From contig KN805375.1 of assembly GCA_000818945.1 (NCBI GenBank), forward strand, positions 424,711 to 488,710: DNA of 64,000 nucleotides, in the 5' to 3' direction. The stretch comes from Schizochytrium sp. CCTCC M209059. Taxonomy: Eukaryota; Sar; Bigyra; Thraustochytrida; Thraustochytriidae. Shown one piece after another: positions 57,701-63,940 of the stretch (the stretch's first letter is position 1; each line of letters starts with the position of its first letter). The notes beneath the pieces are model-generated. The model was given only the letters and a program-made list of their open reading frames with translations, ran no database searches and was not told the origin of the DNA. The translations under genes and the position numbers were made by a program.

Positions 57701-60684
57701 AGTCGCGCGCGGCTCTGGCAGCCAAGTCTGTTCCGATTGACACGATTGCGACGGGGCCAGTTGAGACTCGCGCTGTAACGTGGGCCTCGTGGCTTGACCG
57801 TCTGCAAGTCTACTTTGGCATGGTGAACTTTGATCGCACGTTTGTGAACGACAAGGACTGCATGGGTCTCTTGTTTGCGCTGTTGGGCGTGGATGCGGCG
57901 CATCTTTCAGATGAAACGCGTGGTCGCATCGAGCCATCCGAGCAGGCCCTCGAAGATCCGGACGGCGCGCTCTTTGTTGCTCTGAGCAAGCACTTTGCGC
58001 GCGCGAAAGGGAAGGCAGCTGCCGAGTCCCGGAAGTGGGCTGTCCAGCACGGAGTGCTTGACAGTATTCTTCTCCGCATTGGGCGAATTCAAGCGGAGGA
58101 GCCGCGGGATCCGGAGCGAGCAGCTCGTTTCGCAGACCCGTTCACAACGCAGGCATCTCGTACCGTGGGGCGCACGGACAACGCTGGCGCGGACAATGAC
58201 GCCGAGTCATCCTCCTCGCCGTCTGCGTCCGCGGCGGTGCGGGCGTTGCCGTCCAGAATCACCTCCAAAATTCGGGACTTTGTGAAAGAGAAACCCTTTA
58301 AGTCATCGAAGGAATCAGATAAGACTCTCTGGGCGCCCGGATATGGTCATGGATCTACGGACACGTCCGTGTCGGACCGCATGCGCGAGAAGCAGCAACA
58401 AGAGAAGACGGATCGCACACTTGCGACCATGAGTGTATTGACGAGCTTCCTGAACACCTCCAAGGACGCGGACGATACTCTTGATGACGACGTGTGGGCA
58501 GAAGTGGCCGAGGTGCTCGAAGCGTCATGCTTGCTTCGTGTGCTCATGTCGTTTCTATTTGGCAACACGATCAAGGTGGTCCTTGATAATTTGGAGCTTT
58601 ATCGTGCGTTGCTGCGATTTGTCTACGTGCTGGCTCAACATCCACAACTCGCGCGAATCCTGTGTCCTGTGGAAGGGGTGTACAGGTCCGTTCAGCAGCT
58701 CATGGAGGAGCTTGAGGACCTTGTCGAGGACCTCAGCGAGGAGGATGAGACGGAGGAAGGTCTGTTGGCGATCGAGGACGAAGAAGATGTGACGGGCGAA
58801 ACGAGCGGCGCCAATCTGCAGAGCGAAACCTCCAATCAGGATATGGCCCACTCCTTTCAGGAACTGCAATCGGCGAGCCGCGGAAAGTCTGGTGGTGACG
58901 AGGCGAAGAGCGAGGGAAGATCGCTCCTTGCCGATATCTGTGATCTATCTTTTAAAGATATGGTGCACACCGTTGCGGGTGCTGTGAAGAAAAGCGTCGA
59001 CGCATTCCACGAGAGGGAGCGCGCCGCCGAGGAGGCGAAGCAGGCTCTTGAGCAGGAAAGGGCGGCCAAGGCCGGCACCAAGCTAGGAGAAGATGCAACA
59101 AATGCGGAAGAGGCGGATCAGGGCGGAGTGAGCGACGCCGCGAAGGACGGTCCGAAGGATGGCGCCTCGACTGAGGAGGACGCTTTGGACCTCGACGAGA
59201 GCGAGGCGGTCTTTACGCGTCAACTGAACCAGATCTACGAGGCGGCCCTGCGCCCTGAGCTGTTTGGCAGCCGTGAAATGGCAGATGAAGATGGGCGATA
59301 CAACCACCACTACCGCACACACATCGAAGACGACATCAAGGGCAAGGTGAGCCAAACGCGTATGCGCAGACTGAATCGCGAGCTCAAAGCGCTGCGCAAG
59401 TCGCTCCCTCTGCATTTCAACTCGTCTATAGCCCTGCGTGTGGACCAGAAACGACCGTTCGTGGCACAATGTATCATTTTCGCGCCCGATAACACGCCAT
59501 ACGACAGCGGATGCTTCCAGTTCGACATTTACTTCCCACCCGAGTACCCTTCGGAACCGCCAAAGATGAATCTCATGACCACCGGAGGCGGGTCCGTACG
59601 CTTCAACCCGAACTTGTACAACAATGGCAAGGTGTGTTTATCTCTGCTTGGCACATGGCGTGGCGGCGCGACCGGAAGCGAGAACTGGACAAAGAATTCG
59701 TCGTTGTGGCAAGTACTGGTCTCGATCCAGAGCGCCATTCTCGGGTCGGAATTCCCGTATTTCAACGAGCCAGGCGTGGAGTCTCAATGGGGGACGGAAC
59801 AAGGCGAGCTACAAAAACGAATTCATTCAAACGGTGGCTATGAACGGCTGCGTGTGGCAACGCTGCAACACGCGATGCTGAGTCAGCTGCGCAATCCGCC
59901 ACCAGGCTTTGAGACTCTTATCCAAGAGCATTTCCGTATCAAGAAGCACCACATATTGGCGACCGTGGATCGCTGGGTTGAGGAGGCGAAGCTTTCAGAC
60001 ACCAAGAACCACCTCAAGTCAATCTCCAAGTTTGCCTCGGATCTTCGCGAGGAGCTCGATAAGCTTCCAAGTGAAGAGGTCGACGCTCTGTATAGCGAGA
60101 GAGAGGAGCGACTGAAGGAAGTTCGCGCCAAGGAGCAGGAGCGGCTTGAGCATGTGAAGCTCCTAAGTGCCGAGGATGCAGACGCGGGAACTGCTAGCGA
60201 CGCTGGGCAAATAAGCGCCGCAGGAGTTCACAGTGCATCATCCGAAGGTGCGCAGGGTGGAGAGCCAAGCAGCAAGAGTATTGGGAACGCATCTGTGGAG
60301 AGCGAAGCGCTCGCAGCGACGGGTTGGAAAAGCAAGCTCGACGCCAAATCTGGAGAGATGGGGAGTTCGGCGACACTGGACGCGGAGACTGCTCTGGCCG
60401 AAGCAAACCTCGGAGACGGTGTCGGCGCCGATAGCGCTACAGGCCAGGCCGGAGCGAGCGCGCTCGACGCTGGCCAATTGGACTTTGCGCACGCGCTGCA
60501 GTCAATGATTGACATGTGTCCAACTTTCCCGCGTGGGCTTTTGCGACATGCACTGACGGAGTCGCGCGACGAAGAATTCGGTCATGTTAACGTGGACGCC
60601 GCTCTCACATGGGTGCTTTCCGAAGGCGAAAACTATCTGAACAACCATCTGGAGCTCTACATGGACGAGCATCAGTCAACGTAG
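39793..60684 (+). CDS. Giant BIRC6-type ubiquitin-conjugating enzyme with ZZ, MIB/HERC2, SPRY and LamG modules
   Basis: One open frame of 6963 residues (about 20.9 kb), no introns. Modules by approximate residue: WD-like strands near the N-terminus; two KOW-like segments (697-790, PGIVVNIISGPYKGG); an acidic run near 1080-1110; a LamG-like domain (1427-1640); SPRY-like domain 1 (2315-2461, GKWYYEVLLVKTG); ZZ finger 1 (3360-3408); ZZ finger 2 (3535-3586); a discoidin-like sandwich (4569-4680); a MIB/HERC2 module (4750-4820, GDLVVRGPDWKW); SPRY-like domain 2 (5560-5726); an E2 domain (6523-6666); and a CUE/UBA-like helical end (6889-6955). The E2 core has NPNLYNNGKVCLSLLGTW with catalytic Cys6615. 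That core plus the following helical extension is BIRC6-like. No BIR domain is visible. Role: ubiquitin transfer onto recruited clients, perhaps acting as both E2 and E3. Long Ser/Gly-rich linkers separate modules. Confidence 0.9.
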   Translation: MFACEPLLEADGDADPQLYLVCGRRTVSVVDAHAGDQLRTFELPPVGDAEPAQSASVHCVSLPATRQCFIGYGNRILPVPVPRSGESPVGFIIAMQGLIKAFDGSGPALLRDVDNQFAKPSAKNDKQTVYLEATAALFLYECLLAQMRTAGTPVPYRARVRKCRLLEQLQAELTRVREEESASPSSSAKARQWRSVVQLEVPQYSMLHVCRTLQPVLEDSCSTALPAVVSIMEQLHDLMLLPSNLSSFFATPGEDDAGGVASTALAQLGMHLERERFYSLCTMHEDDARLLGLRTDGTDIRMARLAAAGFFYQRGPSDRSGKFFHFESGVTVAVTSALARRLVLSPAIEHALMAPASRFVLRKITANVPIAESKGSSDRIGLFAGQNIQDDSIEDTGDWRQGGASAKTDAPKDADISNTGIDNSASEEEEEGRASAEESSRGGHASDVEIGKAKEPEDPITLIRACPCPKTPVIATATSSGSIFVWIASWHGMKKSFSFHATGPVEASRPSPSKSSSATPFSGVNPNEEAVPSEARPVDSSSSSASSSRKPFTSTRYPFTPSDLYRRYLAKQKREDEERKELEAAKAAMAKEIAAARALANRVCAPTEFSDQAKASLVSKWEQLRNPMIKDICILPKPRRMAKRFYRKHKTKGGAHGTGEDEAADITVNYTAPGSSRPSSRALGTRLGSSSKQLQWWQPGIVVNIISGPYKGGTGYIIEGSGIDPASVTGTLSIWLDGYDAKHVINISEVEPSKPKIGDAIMVLSSSSGRKDVGKLVSMDDAKGYVKLRRRDTSTGGRGRAPFLSLQRLMDPGSKVDKNAVTNRKCAMEKIFKLSPAAEVGLEQQELAVRNEGAAGECMLVVLLNYGSDVDAQSSALAVFRRHNRFTELVQILALEKPAQQVISVPKNMLVHVAHGATVATYRLGYNPENVLFLDPRPASHFDLGVPCSNVHLSLVHAPETKFGELSKDFVPFSSWRPSGPASGQEGFSTRSSSDAVAESEQMGHSDQEAWAEEGEQGLIGSNGAPAASILQAGDNDGAAGEGEGAIGVDSDQALPSTMETSDAKLAMHSSSSSSEEEEDDDDDDDEDEDDDDDDEEEDEEADDDDDESSANADTATPTSSLPASAVPPLLPSTGTSKDELLLGGTGLGSEAETSDSRNRTSGISRPKQMPSTSSYWLAALCPDGTLLMFPSSMSFGDAGGWKFDISKGWTSGVSDREQANVENPGSLVRLSHATASSGLLCCAASENGQIVASRLSRRSNINAFTSSDEAFTWLGQTINDLDTVTEQLQWEHLPFRAFPPLSGRQRVFSLGRSGSMLRWRVQGHLGANGLETDAEADDDDEDVLIDATMGGPARAEGGGPGTKTAAGNRIDVSSPLEWELELPEPAAVSRLFVHVDLQMRQTTAASPALQFLGIPGGCARASLRPHLTEDGGRRFLTIEAWVKPAWVSGASDDVQHKSGASEFVPIVHKSTMGPNGEILPQYEVSVNRAGCAEFRVWKDDDIVFSTSVLKGVGTSQPELRPDEWHHVAAIVGRSGLELYIDGDLYAASELTRVSIRPDMDANQSPACIAGSVSTNPTASVPPLLPQGGPGRLQASAYRYGALCIGGDGVSRNFSGYLRHVRLWAMARTQEQVRDWMHHSVGPSVPTGHVASQTAMGGNALGRTPREDLRVQVDADDDDCGPRSKVESILSLGESANLVGCWPLTEPGEGGALPVHQGTVDEASEATLSDPALVASWVDVQVPLVDFKPSLTLSASLLDASGTEKLLVAQQPLEGCEVSFDLGARVGTRVCVKLFPSPNEQLATVTGVSLSLKGRLATTAERYREHLLTVDRGDASWLPLSSLSVFWNLCLRADFTRTLVDLATSQSAAVSEMVAAHSHQTVEAGPANAEAEELDAAPTISTAQEEEEPRHTSEKVRLGALRLLEYQLEARVTHFVDCLDAPTLEKFMRENFVEAPNTALGAEVAEQSGALLLHLLNACNPEELLALRGSILDLALQVLGDASNQAQTVEGLEQLVALIARCWPVKGTKLFEMAFTSVMEQLCTLGDQLDKFRSPHHNMLRTFFTNFTRPLNEPFVPHGRGCGPLLRGDFAELPGQNSDTSSSGSGGKSSRWSRTPRVKKRDSSRTSNLQGAAIAAAVSNAANASASEGVDGSVSIHSKTSNASHQVIGDSRSLEHGGSGSGNSTRLLSPNAKHAASAMGCAQSNRGGDDSSVQITFSNVLLSQKDSIMVLNLGDYCTITSLSAVPFVERFSPWMSGMLTVEAWRSHPPVAGDRSLIKAHGVEVELYAFSGNFSYDRDGTIGVKSHFPTVVPRNVMLYSGKWYYEVLLVKTGEGVAQIGWADAAFQGSDDDSTGTGDDEHSWAYDGQRQKKWNNGSNSWGNRWHDGFIVGCAADIDGRVLSFSLNGSWSRNMGTAFKNIKITGGLFPAITGERNFKCQINLGQKPFAHAPPNGHRPVFDWIKQNRHIVESSGLGKALTTAEVFASQRASPISDLTGLAQSSLSNEVYTHAQSAPLLSVSRFPGAGPGVSLPPGSFASLMGGHSSSSSGNGGSSSSNSTSNGGATGPSSSSSWRARTGVTLIRCGVRGGQTRQTDFKDTRFVGRCEARYLRIIFSPHNLAPTIPAMVLYSRAPLPTFKDVAAASSEDKDASKSPQLRENAKLLSSSGSLIAEDLLASGSLSDTLPNKWGHDTEEDEEDDEEAEDSDSEDDHDYLAKSNEAYQDGHDSLGTTAAAAAADGVGVGVGVSAGLGTLKASASGMGAVGAVMSSESNVEGAQDDDVVDASSKFASAYFGGVDEDLTSAELEGALVETEALRAAWASGSADHSAARPPAAQWLTPSGVNSSEKEEDGSEASASGSPSPMSSSALAATASWLEASTAKMLAKSGPGSPDDLPSISQLKGFLESIAENNMPFPKASELQKGDLGGGSPTSKLRQYKAKAGLTSSGHVKHAGLVAAGSSSSKRRSRQTQPDAKVVVKLSVEGIRDSVPMVRALPDKLRSTFLVDHKSAAETRFVSSLAEVERARRSLELALERFSGNIGTATGGVWDGIDTSRMSWDEALEALGEQHPLYNAVAAVRAALVDGVLAALGESEEARERLDYLQAVITQIADEEYSARMAAEMERAKGSQENHGNSTALQVALRDDAPTFLESVELLRPTRHPSVCVSRWFRMVELLTNLLVRKFPDEAEDDATILLRTIATERRPFLSLPLLHKVFSHFCVHHTCSAEQIRVTGKLVRRGLRALSLYDEGASARFTCDVLREHFSTPGVFLGISQSFPERPVFNLLKAIVEGPDATLAVEHLLRLLDSIGSGNVASVLENFPLVSWTLVLLSHALESEARVLAERALLPASVVSDGAKAVHPNTVCATCGATPIVGARYHSVTLSDYDLCELCEGAERYPDPTHIFLKIPRPLPLPPTSDQPSRLPVGPLLPGLRTLLPSEADAQAAERQARATASETMAMANEAKLAAAEAAAYPTWGQSSAAKKTPLGDKSAVLELGGNSDSEESLQTEPKESAGAGVEGDSAGTSSDTGVVHHGTACDGCGMKPIVGIRFKCVNCDEYDLCARCESEQQARRAHFALHVFVKLRSPLPDESDKNSEALIPEQALVATLLHPSVYHRVRRAEQELDVMSGARPADAGSAISRSTGSGSGSVGFGAGELSEGASGPGGKSVAQSVSLSLDGDDPGLIKLARRRSHILNTSGRFGKPSVLNPFHAAFSASESSVLDSPPSRRVRGTRFFAGLQGSGEGKHDAELLKVAEEDDDERTDDGEGGALANGPEDTDALRVILSLITSPALLAPLQLELFLITAKVLEQLVGRASIESVRKGVLEHPLFDELLRRIADLSEPFVHSSILRIVEVLCSKSGSSSFRALLREKTIKVLDPPPQTPVFVLELLLIALGSTAACDPEVDAFGTEPEGLSRAVSESQGVSSSLPLRRNVSAPGSGGGALGLRRADASNDMSGEPVRAVDHDAAPLEDLSPGSLLREDLSAGFEKLDARSVARVLGVFRNAPLRSAPRARAWAFAFRILRKFCEPEAMLLGEGKTRLDLAIQSVLAAGGAMVALLETDLVMLVRSLLSSSRGHVHVIFQQGLLDMLVNAFLVASPVNPRLYRRIVLALTDSFTSDADAAAGLDEGPLISLMEAVSTAIGTEAHMSSEALAKPDLDLLREVLELVCSPLRKSYERSDAAATLRRALLSALTTSRDGAPAPVHNFLGWLSDPPKSSEPARAARQRLSEMIVLLLSEVLGREDDAAAPLLDICVSALRDPHAGHPEPVAAVIYALISREALATHLVLSRAGLELGVQSLKSAGAVQPSGLLLESDSKESVAEDSFMASRTRARIMATVSQSICQALGTAVPVPMSRHGGGGSNIAAGARGGQALTTGSSLPVYHGRGSSFPSLPMSMMSSSASLSASASQGGRTNLPECLVKHSANGSYGGSTPFDISSRCAIRRTSGHPSGGNGMPAASAEKVRQRLEQLICVSEGEASGERNVSSGYKPPSASLAKLGHGNVKTGNAVSDYKAAYEASLTAGSAAGSVGKSDSSKKKLSFSQMKSIMDANRARASANAPAPVSYVFGRGSTNGKWFITIEFPCDSIVHAVEFEFNSDVLLSSSSSSLNRRSELPSRVAVETGTSLSRMSPAGITSSFSSKMQAERTVGTASICLAAPVTARFVRVAVFAPPETDLVPSLAPKSLAETTGHTSSAGPTRSTFPSVRHYSGVLPYAGKHPRGSSNEARTARTMSKAQQAFQTRPLPGDLVVRGPDWKWAMQDGGLGTRGKVLEMTSWGGMPGKAVRVKWPSGTTNAYRWGYVEHGEPKYDLMHVPKKEPNRQRVVILAKLGIYCTTLQPTQARSGLMCANQRSLALFLELCATACRNFVPVQMDLAHSETASQLASALSDFIPGPQTSRHARAIIGMLAKQNSQLASSLLRSMLGPVHSLTPAHAALAAELCIMNDQGVQGRIRLLWDFVTSNLRKGEQSPMLLPFFQALALAVEQYSVSNGGDYAVQASRLGFLVSPESSPSSMGDAPCELGELVELLIAQARSATASAPAEQAALTLLCALLRCDTKLRSLAVEHLELMVSEVLRVTEEGTDYLAATQVSAGHQSQGSRASEEEDAESVSSARSRSSQDAGRRQPMQNADMVRAQSALKILGTICSCNPEMVRLTRDLLDSLATQVGPTMRAVHTAERSDEEIIISSLSMSKTDEAASSSSSASTHPRAVRQTLSPAASDTAPPSMAAPAPTRVPSVSADLERAMRTGSTPSSVPNVPTPPLTPRSRALQGARSSRSFGLRGAGGRASFNSRKRVCETLRLLLQKTLYALSDASCAEPIKTYIGEGMILETVLEQLIEFDRAKTAAQAELKQLNEALSQSRSSSSRGSRLPKSTKQGITSLASAAGGGGGDGGGGGAADPSKSSGEDSGDSGKEGKSGSTTSLESNLKLLKTGILESPHETEPRESLSLSAASQAAVVRVCEPWDACHEAALDLVKSCLNLHPANQSRVADLLARQIDDKAGMSNFVIKVLTDVAVLVPRVAVSIWRPRCVVEEIVNGALIGGGNLGGGSSMETEDVSFRLDPDNCGSTISVSDDGMSATQVSFEKWGMVRADMEIPSSGVSRWDVSIDISSKGHIFVGVATAASNLGSYLGNDKYGWGYIGNKGAWHNKHKVKTYGRDFRTGHVVTVIMDMDEGVLSFAVNGEDLGIAFDDGLKGKQLYPAFALYQKGDCFTVTSCSMAKVKASMSSALQGLSLGSSGLLDATRDALSGAAGADLGAMEASGDLTSRLRFHRSGPVYTLPAKLLVHEMLQLGGVLGGPDTIEEGVEENVRRNGPEQGPPSSSSSLPRVQESQRSPLSSGSQDEVGTWDDNKPQIARTAPVMGQWGVLMPQGVMLVEKLTGYTLCSLVAETEFVDLIRTSELPSSIPILDETALTELAKSNAQRAMAPQSILRKLADMGGLVKLAKLSRVRLDLPAREELTEESRAALAAKSVPIDTIATGPVETRAVTWASWLDRLQVYFGMVNFDRTFVNDKDCMGLLFALLGVDAAHLSDETRGRIEPSEQALEDPDGALFVALSKHFARAKGKAAAESRKWAVQHGVLDSILLRIGRIQAEEPRDPERAARFADPFTTQASRTVGRTDNAGADNDAESSSSPSASAAVRALPSRITSKIRDFVKEKPFKSSKESDKTLWAPGYGHGSTDTSVSDRMREKQQQEKTDRTLATMSVLTSFLNTSKDADDTLDDDVWAEVAEVLEASCLLRVLMSFLFGNTIKVVLDNLELYRALLRFVYVLAQHPQLARILCPVEGVYRSVQQLMEELEDLVEDLSEEDETEEGLLAIEDEEDVTGETSGANLQSETSNQDMAHSFQELQSASRGKSGGDEAKSEGRSLLADICDLSFKDMVHTVAGAVKKSVDAFHERERAAEEAKQALEQERAAKAGTKLGEDATNAEEADQGGVSDAAKDGPKDGASTEEDALDLDESEAVFTRQLNQIYEAALRPELFGSREMADEDGRYNHHYRTHIEDDIKGKVSQTRMRRLNRELKALRKSLPLHFNSSIALRVDQKRPFVAQCIIFAPDNTPYDSGCFQFDIYFPPEYPSEPPKMNLMTTGGGSVRFNPNLYNNGKVCLSLLGTWRGGATGSENWTKNSSLWQVLVSIQSAILGSEFPYFNEPGVESQWGTEQGELQKRIHSNGGYERLRVATLQHAMLSQLRNPPPGFETLIQEHFRIKKHHILATVDRWVEEAKLSDTKNHLKSISKFASDLREELDKLPSEEVDALYSEREERLKEVRAKEQERLEHVKLLSAEDADAGTASDAGQISAAGVHSASSEGAQGGEPSSKSIGNASVESEALAATGWKSKLDAKSGEMGSSATLDAETALAEANLGDGVGADSATGQAGASALDAGQLDFAHALQSMIDMCPTFPRGLLRHALTESRDEEFGHVNVDAALTWVLSEGENYLNNHLELYMDEHQST

Positions 60685-60857
60685 CAATTCTGAACGTGAA
60701 CATTTTTGAAAGATCAACATTTGCTTTATTTGATTCGTCACTTGCGCCGTCGACTTTGGGCCCCTTCTTTCCATTTGGTTCTGTCATTGGAATGCCAACA
60801 CTGGTCAATACGGCAAGCTTGCCAAAGTGATAAAGTTGCATCGCATGCGACGTTTAC

Positions 60858-61988
60858 TCATTTTTTAGGCTTGGCCGTGAATCCATAAGCGCTGAGCGCG
60901 ATGCCAAAGGCCTGGAGCGCAGACATGGGATGCTGAAAGTCGACATTGAAGCGGCCAGACTCGGCCTTGCCGAGTTGGAAGACCATTCTATTCTTTGCGT
61001 CGTTGAGAATGAAATTTTTGGAGGAAGCCATGAGCACACGGCGGTTTCGGAATTTGAGCACGAGGCTGCCAATATCATCGCTCCATACGGGAAGCTTGGT
61101 GTTCAGCTGCACATGGTCACTTTTGAGACTGTCGAGCGCCATGCGCACTGGGGACGGTGCGCCAAAGGTGCTTGGCACACAGTTTCCAGACGAAGAGAAT
61201 GTGCTGCTTGGCGGGTTTTTGTTCTTGTGCAATCCGTTGGCTTGCAATCGCTCGAGGTGTTGAATTTCCCGAACAATGTCGTCAGTGTCCCCGCAGTGCG
61301 TCTTGGTTTCCTCGCACTCGGGCTCGGGGCCAGAACCGTCCTCGATGCGGTGGTTCCAATCCGCCGCAAAAGTCGAAGAGGTTCTCAGGACTCGGTTTGC
61401 TTTGATGACGTCGCCCGTCATCGTGCGCGCACACCAGACGATCCTTTCCGTTTCGCCAAGAAGTGCTGGAAGTCGCGCGCTCAGGTAGCGGGCTTCAATA
61501 TCAGTACCTTCGATGAGCCGGGTCGAGTGCTTGACCGTGGCGAGGATTTGCCGGTCTGTCGAGGACGTAAGCGGACCACAGCTAAACTTGTGTAAGACTT
61601 GATCACAGAGCTCACACGAGGCGCTGCGCAGCGTGTAGCTCTTCCCAGAGGGGTCGAGACGAAGAATACCGCAGAAACGACCATGCTCGTCTACTGCACA
61701 GTTTTTGGAGTTGCCTGCAAAAGTTTCTGGGAAGTCTTCGTATTGTGAGATGAAAAAATCGTTGTCGACGCGTTTCGCTGTGAGCAGGATTTCCCCCGAC
61801 CTTTCATCGTACATGGCGAATTTCCTTTTATCTTCGCTCATAATAAAGCACTCTTGCCAGTTGCCCGAACGATTTGCGGGGCTTGCGCACTTGGTGCTAA
61901 GGACCTCTCGCGATGCGCCAAGCTCAAGCATTTCGAGGTCCTGGAGGTCGCTCCCTCTGCGGGGCGGCGGCGCCGTGGTCAGCATCAT
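60858..61988 (-). CDS. Tubby-domain protein
   Basis: 376 residues. A Tubby C-terminal beta-barrel occupies most of it. It starts near GNWQECFIMSEDKRKFAMYD and ends with the family's closing strands and hydrophobic helix: LNTKLPVWSDDIGSLVLKF, RRVLMASSKNFIL, MVFQLGKAESGRFNVDF, then HPMSALQAFGIALSAYGF. The central part has a long Ser/Asp/Glu-rich insertion. Tubby and TULP proteins bind phosphoinositides through this barrel and, in animals, deliver membrane proteins into cilia. The usual terminal Cys is absent: the protein ends TAKPKK. The first ATG is at 61986-61988 (a second ATG directly follows); the open frame extends 62 codons further without ATG. No introns. Confidence 0.85.
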   Translation of the reverse strand: MMLTTAPPPRRGSDLQDLEMLELGASREVLSTKCASPANRSGNWQECFIMSEDKRKFAMYDERSGEILLTAKRVDNDFFISQYEDFPETFAGNSKNCAVDEHGRFCGILRLDPSGKSYTLRSASCELCDQVLHKFSCGPLTSSTDRQILATVKHSTRLIEGTDIEARYLSARLPALLGETERIVWCARTMTGDVIKANRVLRTSSTFAADWNHRIEDGSGPEPECEETKTHCGDTDDIVREIQHLERLQANGLHKNKNPPSSTFSSSGNCVPSTFGAPSPVRMALDSLKSDHVQLNTKLPVWSDDIGSLVLKFRNRRVLMASSKNFILNDAKNRMVFQLGKAESGRFNVDFQHPMSALQAFGIALSAYGFTAKPKK

Positions 61989-62813
61989 GATTTGCAGGCT
62001 TCGAGTGACTCGCTTGCGTGCGTGGTCAAGAAAGCAAGCGCCCCAAGTTCGCGCTTTGCTCTGCTTTGCTGCTCTGCTTGCCCTGGCTTCTGCCTCGGGT
62101 TTTACTTTTTTTGCCAACAAGCCCGCGCCGCGTAGCGTCCGGAACCTTGCGTGTCTGTTTTTATTTTCCAGCAAAGCAAAGCGAAGGAGCTACACGAGCG
62201 CGAAGCTGCTCTCCGTCTTCACTCCTCTTCCCCCTCCCCCCCAAAAAAAAGCGAGACACGGCGATTTCGGACTGACGCGACGGCGGTGACAACGCTCTGT
62301 TTCGCGCAATCCAAACCTACTGCACGCGGCCTCGGTGCGCGGCCGGGCCGGGCCGGGCCGGGCGGAGTCTTGCGCGCGGACCCTGCTGCGCGACGCCCTC
62401 CGCGTCGCGCGCGGCCTCGAGTGTGGGGCGAGGAGACGCCCAAAAGCGAACCAGCCGAGGGGTGCGCGCGCACCCCTCCGCGACGCACACGTTGGGTACA
62501 CACCATGTAGGGCTATAGTTGAGCATAGCTGGAGACTAGGACGCCAACCCGCGCCGCGTCGCGCCGCGGCGTCCGAAGCCGCGCCGCGTCGCGCCGTGCC
62601 GGCAGAGTGTCCGCGCTGCGTTCGCCTCGTGAGAGACTTGCCACGCGGTACGAAGACGATGCGCCCGCCCGCTTGGACATAGCTGTGCGGAAAACAAGCC
62701 AATCAAGCAGAGTAAGTAGGCCAAGCCAAGCCAAGCACTGTGTAGCGAAACAAGTCAAGCGCACATTGTCAATCGCTGGAATAGCCTCTCTCCAAGCCTT
62801 GCAGAGCAATCAT

Positions 62814-62914
62814 GGCAAGTCAAGTCAAAGTAAGCCAAGCTGAGCTAAGCCAAGCCAAGCCAAGCTGAGCTAAGCTGAGCCAAGCCAAGCTGAGCTAAGC
62901 TGAGCCAAGCCGCA
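62814..62914. repeat. RAGCY pentamer array (AAGCC/AAGCT/GAGCT/GAGCC)
   Basis: About 18 pentamers of the form purine-AGC-pyrimidine with alternating AAGCC, AAGCT, GAGCT and GAGCC. A looser version begins at about 62725. Confidence 0.9.
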
Positions 62915-63690
62915 ACAGCAATTAGTGGTGTGGCTGTGGACACACGCACACACACGCACATCCTATATCGTTCATGCATGCATGCATGCATGCCAATGCC
63001 ACGGCTCACCACACAGCCGCTTACCTCAGAACGGATCTCATTACCATCCATCCCATCATGCATGCATGCATTTACCCCTCCATCCTCCTTCCCGTCGACC
63101 CTGGACTGCTCATGGTCAACAACATCTACCCTCGGCCCAGAGATCGCCGACCTTGCCGGCTGGCACTTCGGACCGTCATGATCCACCTGCATCATCACAT
63201 CACAAGCCACGCTTGCCACGAGGCCTAGATCCTGCTCCACTTTGCACGTGCTCGCTTCGAAGCATCCGCTTTCCGCTCTCTCTGCAGCCAGCAGCTGGCA
63301 GCAGCAGCAGCCGCCAGCTGCAGACGTTCTCTGAAAACCCGGCGAGCGGCGCTGTCCACGTGTCTGCGTGCGCGTAGTGCAGGTCCGTCCTCGTCGCCGC
63401 TGCCGCCACCCATCCCGCCCCGCCGCTCCCTCGACCACGGTCCAGCCTGACCTCTCCTTCTGCCCCTTGCTTGCTTGGTGGCCAGGCGTGCGCAGCGTCC
63501 CTGCCGCCATGGCCATTCCGGCCGCGCCGCCACAGACCTGCCGCCGCGCTGCGCCGCGCTGCGCTGCGCTGCGTTGCGGCCTGGCCTGGCTCGGCCTGGC
63601 CCGGCTTGGCTCGACGCGCGGGTCTCCGCGGCGCCGCAGCCACACACGCGATGCGCGCTCATAGCGAGGCAAGAAAAAACCGCTCGAGAT

Positions 63691-63940
63691 AAACAAAGAA
63701 GGAAAGAAAGAAAGAAAGAAAGGACGAAAGAAAGAAAGAAAGAAAGGACGAAAGAAAGGAAAAAAGAAAGAAAGGACGAAAGAAAGGACGAAAGAAAGAA
63801 AGGAAGAAAGGACGAAAGAAAGAAAGAAAGGACGAAAGAAAGGACGAAAGAAAGAAAGAAAGGACGAAAGAAAGAAAGAAAGAAAGGACGAAAGAAAGAA
63901 AGAAAGAAAGGACGAAAGAAAGAAAGAAAATAAGAAAACA
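63691..63940. repeat. GAAA/GGAC-type purine array
   Basis: About 250 bp of GAAA units broken at near-regular spacing by GGAC(GAAA). Almost every base on the plus strand is A or G except the periodic C. Confidence 0.95.

Noticed and set aside
62845..63696. 283-codon minus-strand frame at the window end
   Set aside because: Low-complexity translation of GC-rich and repeat DNA; all phases are open and none is conserved.
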